From Rhodospirillales bacterium (lineage in GTDB: Bacteria > Pseudomonadota > Alphaproteobacteria > Rhodospirillales > JASLLV01), in contig JASMAE010000368.1 of NCBI GenBank assembly GCA_030754475.1, positions 1-6,635 of the forward strand: a stretch of 6,635 nt of DNA, given 5' to 3'. The notes beneath the pieces were generated by a model that saw only the letters and a list, made by a program, of their open reading frames with translations, was not told the origin of the DNA and ran no database searches. The translations under genes and the position numbers were made by a program. Each line of letters starts with the position of its first letter. Positions within the stretch are counted from its first letter, which is position 1. This document shows, in pieces, positions 5,451-6,635 of this stretch.

Positions 5451-6635
5451 TCAGATATCGGTGTAACAGTGGGTTTCGGCGCTGGCGCCCGGATGGGTCA
5501 CGGCGCCCCGGCGCGTATCGCCGACGGTCTGGGCGTACTTCCACAGCGCCCCCGACTGATAGTCGGTGGCGCGCGGTTTCCACGCCTTGCGCCGGTCTTT
5601 GAGTTGATCGGGCGTCAGCTCGACCTCGAGAACGCCCTTGTCGGCGTCGATCACGATCACGTCGCCGTCAATCAAAAGCCCGATCGGCCCGCCGACCGCC
5701 GCCTCGGGGCCGACGTGGCCAACGCAAAGCCCGCGCGTGCCGCCCGAGAACCGCCCGTCGGTGATCAGCGCCACCTCGTCGCCGACGCCCTGGCCCGAAA
5801 GCGTAGCGGTGGTGGACAGCATCTCGCGCATGCCGGGTCCGCCCTTTGGCCCTTCGTAGCGGATCACCAGAACCTCGCCCGGCTTGTAGTCACGCCGGAT
5901 CACCGCGTCGAAGCAGGCTTCCTCGGTGTCGAACACCCGCGCCGGACCGCGGTGGGTAAGCTTCTTGGTGCCCGCCACCTTCACGACCGCGCCGTCCGGT
6001 GCGAGATTGCCGACGAGGCCGACGACGCCCCCCGTCGGCGAGAGGGGTTTGTCGGCGCGCCGTATGACGTCCTGGTCGTCGTTGAAGGTGACATGGGCCA
6101 AGTTCTCGGCGAGGGTTTTGCCCGTCACCGTCACGCAGTCTCCGTTCAGGTAACCGTTCTCGAGCAAGGTCTTCATCAGGATCGGCATGCCACCGGCCTC
6201 GGACATGTCCTTGGCGACGTACCGCCCGCCTGGCTTGAGATCGGCAATGTAGGGCGTTTTGCGGAAGACCGCGCAGACGTCCAGCATGTCGAAGTCGATT
6301 CCGGCCTCGTGGGCGATGGCGGGAAGGTGCAGCGCCGCGTTGGTCGACCCGCCCGAGGCCGCGACCACGACCGCCGCATTCTCGAGCGCGGCCCTCGTCA
6401 CGATATCGCGCGGCCTCAGTCCCCGGGCCAGTAAGTCCATCACCGCCTCGCCCGACGCGTGCGCGAATGCGTCGCGCGATTCGTATGGCGCCGGCGCGCC
6501 GGCCGAACCCGGCAGCGCGAGGCCCATGACTTCCGATACGCAGGCCATGGTGTTGGCCGTGAACTGGCCGCCGCACGAGCCGCCCGACGGGCAAGCGACC
6601 GCCTCGATTTCATCGAGATCCGCTTCCGACACCGC
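5451..6635 (-). CDS. ilvD: Dihydroxy-acid dehydratase, C-terminal 394 residues (N-terminus outside window)
   Basis: IlvD dehydrates 2,3-dihydroxy-3-methylbutanoate or -pentanoate to the 2-keto acid, the penultimate step to valine and isoleucine, in the cytoplasm with an Fe-S cluster. The frame runs off the right edge; against a usual length near 560-570, about 170 N-terminal residues are missing. In the visible part A-C-P-S-G-G-S-C-G-G (residues 14-23) carries a cluster cysteine, followed by T-A-N-T-M, G-G-S-T-N-A-A (95-101), the D-C-V-T-V-T-G-K-T-L-A-E-N-L block (166-179), E-G-P-K-G-G-P-G-M (261-269) and G-R-F-S-G-G-T-R-G (294-302), whose Ser is the proposed catalytic base. The C-terminal T-H-P-G and closing Y-T-D-I are typical of IlvD, favouring it over the related sugar-acid dehydratases and Edd. 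It ends in TGA at the normal family end and is the first visible gene of the minus-strand operon. Confidence 0.88.
   Translation of the reverse strand, partial: AVSEADLDEIEAVACPSGGSCGGQFTANTMACVSEVMGLALPGSAGAPAPYESRDAFAHASGEAVMDLLARGLRPRDIVTRAALENAAVVVAASGGSTNAALHLPAIAHEAGIDFDMLDVCAVFRKTPYIADLKPGGRYVAKDMSEAGGMPILMKTLLENGYLNGDCVTVTGKTLAENLAHVTFNDDQDVIRRADKPLSPTGGVVGLVGNLAPDGAVVKVAGTKKLTHRGPARVFDTEEACFDAVIRRDYKPGEVLVIRYEGPKGGPGMREMLSTTATLSGQGVGDEVALITDGRFSGGTRGLCVGHVGPEAAVGGPIGLLIDGDVIVIDADKGVLEVELTPDQLKDRRKAWKPRATDYQSGALWKYAQTVGDTRRGAVTHPGASAETHCYTDI

Noticed and set aside
3225..6434. Long + strand open frames opposite the metallo-hydrolase, PLP enzyme and ilvD (for example 4232-5602)
   Set aside because: They have Arg-, Gly- and Pro-rich or low-information translations with no motifs and lie wholly antisense to convincing genes; long antisense frames are expected at this GC content.

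Overview
The window is GC-rich, tightly packed bacterial DNA. Gene content points to a free-living proteobacterium, most likely an alphaproteobacterium: a SEL1-repeat membrane protein, an alphaproteobacterial-looking IlvD C-terminus and a NAPE-PLD-like lipoprotein. This is inference from family resemblance only. There are no RNA genes, CRISPR arrays, insertion sequences or phage genes, and no stretch over 300 bases lacks a gene.

Layout, left to right. The end of an unidentified + strand gene (3-107) is followed by a weak terminator-like hairpin with eight T. A membrane-anchored protein with four SEL1 repeats (226-909, +) meets a small VOC/glyoxalase-superfamily protein (922-1347, -) tail to tail. 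A 177-base divergent intergenic region with candidate sigma70-type promoters on both strands separates it from two tandem HpcH/HpaI-type aldolase genes (1525-2286 and 2312-3070, +), about 61% identical by hand alignment. A three-gene minus-strand operon converges on them: dihydroxy-acid dehydratase ilvD (5451 to beyond the right edge), a cysteine-desulfurase-like PLP enzyme (4172-5425) and a lipoprotein of the NAPE-PLD-like metallo-beta-lactamase fold (2997-4175). The last two share an ATGA stop/start overlap.

The most striking observation is that two neighbouring genes on opposite strands are each interrupted by exactly one in-frame TGA, and in both the TGA replaces a Trp codon. In the second aldolase it is codon 74, where the first copy has TGG. 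In the metallo-hydrolase it is codon 107, the Trp of the family's W-I-G-H-x-T motif. Both frames are otherwise intact, with all metal ligands kept. TGA also serves as an ordinary stop here (ilvD, the desulfurase-like gene), so wholesale reassignment of UGA to Trp is not supported. Recent nonsense mutations, consensus errors, or low-level or context-dependent UGA readthrough remain open.

The aldolases probably cleave or form 2-keto-3-deoxy acids. IlvD acts in branched-chain amino acid synthesis. I see no firm metabolic link between the two converging blocks.
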